NCBI GenBank assembly: GCA_903934745.1
Contig: CAIZOZ010000148.1
Span: 1-5,345 of the forward strand
Length of the DNA: 5,345 bases
Direction: 5' to 3'
DNA from: an uncultured cyanobacterium
GTDB taxonomy: Bacteria; Cyanobacteriota; Cyanobacteriia; PCC-6307; Cyanobiaceae
A program made the translations under genes and the position numbers. The notes beneath the pieces were generated by a model, which ran no database searches, was not told where the DNA came from, and was given only the letters and a program-made list of their open reading frames with translations. Shown in pieces: positions 5,230-5,345 of the stretch (positions are counted from its first letter, which is position 1; every line of letters begins with the position of its first letter).

Positions 5230-5345
5230 AACCCACGACCCCAGTCAAGGTTCGCAGCCTCCAGCAACAAAACCCGCAACCCCAGTCGAGGTTCGCAGCC
5301 TCCAGCAACAAAACCCGCAACCCCAGTCGAGGTTCGCAGCCTCCA
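5230..5345. repeat. 41-bp tandem repeat array, running off the window
   Basis: About 2.8 copies of a 41-bp unit are present. Bases 5251-5291 and 5292-5332 are identical, 5333-5345 starts a third copy with no change, and 5230-5250 is a diverged leading half with 3 differences in 21. There are no unique spacers, so it is not a CRISPR array, and 41 is not a multiple of three, so it is not coding. Each full unit boundary can form a small plus-strand hairpin, GAGGTT-CGC-AGCCTC, with one G-T pair. It lies upstream of the oxygenase gene; the full copy number is unknown because the window ends inside it. Confidence 0.9.

Noticed and set aside
5090..5320. 76-codon minus-strand frame through the 41-bp repeat
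   Set aside because: It reads the same repeat in shifting frames (41 is not divisible by three), so the peptide is not a conserved product.
5230..5345. CRISPR array
   Set aside because: The repeats are directly adjacent with no unique spacers, and no cas gene is present.

Overview
The window reads as high-GC picocyanobacterial DNA (Cyanobium / freshwater-type Synechococcus). The reasons are three copies of the cyanobacterial HIP1 octamer GCGATCGC in 5.3 kb, a protein fragment resembling a picocyanobacterial response-regulator family, and consistently GC-ending codons. No taxonomic search was possible, so this is inference.

Layout, left to right. The 3' end of tsaE (+, tRNA t6A synthesis) runs into the window and stops at 310. 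It converges on a 570-aa secreted, S-layer-like protein with two degenerate RTX nonapeptides (−, 345-2057). A 213-bp spacer follows that holds four 14-bp tandem repeats (2203-2258). Next is mutY (−, 2271-3458), an adenine glycosylase whose C-terminal MutT-like domain keeps a nearly complete Nudix box. Upstream of mutY, a perfect 9-bp inverted repeat overlaps the stop codon of a half-length HEPN-domain remnant (−, 3576-3827). That begins about 700 bp of apparent gene debris: the HEPN C-terminal half, a short coding-like tail on the + strand ending at 3917, and the N-terminal half of an atypical response regulator (+, 3984-4274). A 2OG-Fe(II) oxygenase of the TIGR02466/PF13759 type (−, 4357-5088) has a repeat-built Pro/Ala/Val/Ser tail. 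The window ends inside a 41-bp tandem repeat array (5230-5345 and beyond).

How the genes relate: tsaE and mutY are housekeeping functions (tRNA modification and oxidative-damage repair). The RTX-like protein and the oxygenase look like accessory cargo. No operon is evident: strands alternate, most gaps exceed 80 bp, and three inverted repeats lie at gene ends. I see no complete, clearly new multi-gene system. The most notable points are the debris zone, the cysteine-containing orphan RTX/S-layer-like protein, the Nudix-intact MutY, and three unrelated tandem-repeat arrays within about 3.1 kb.
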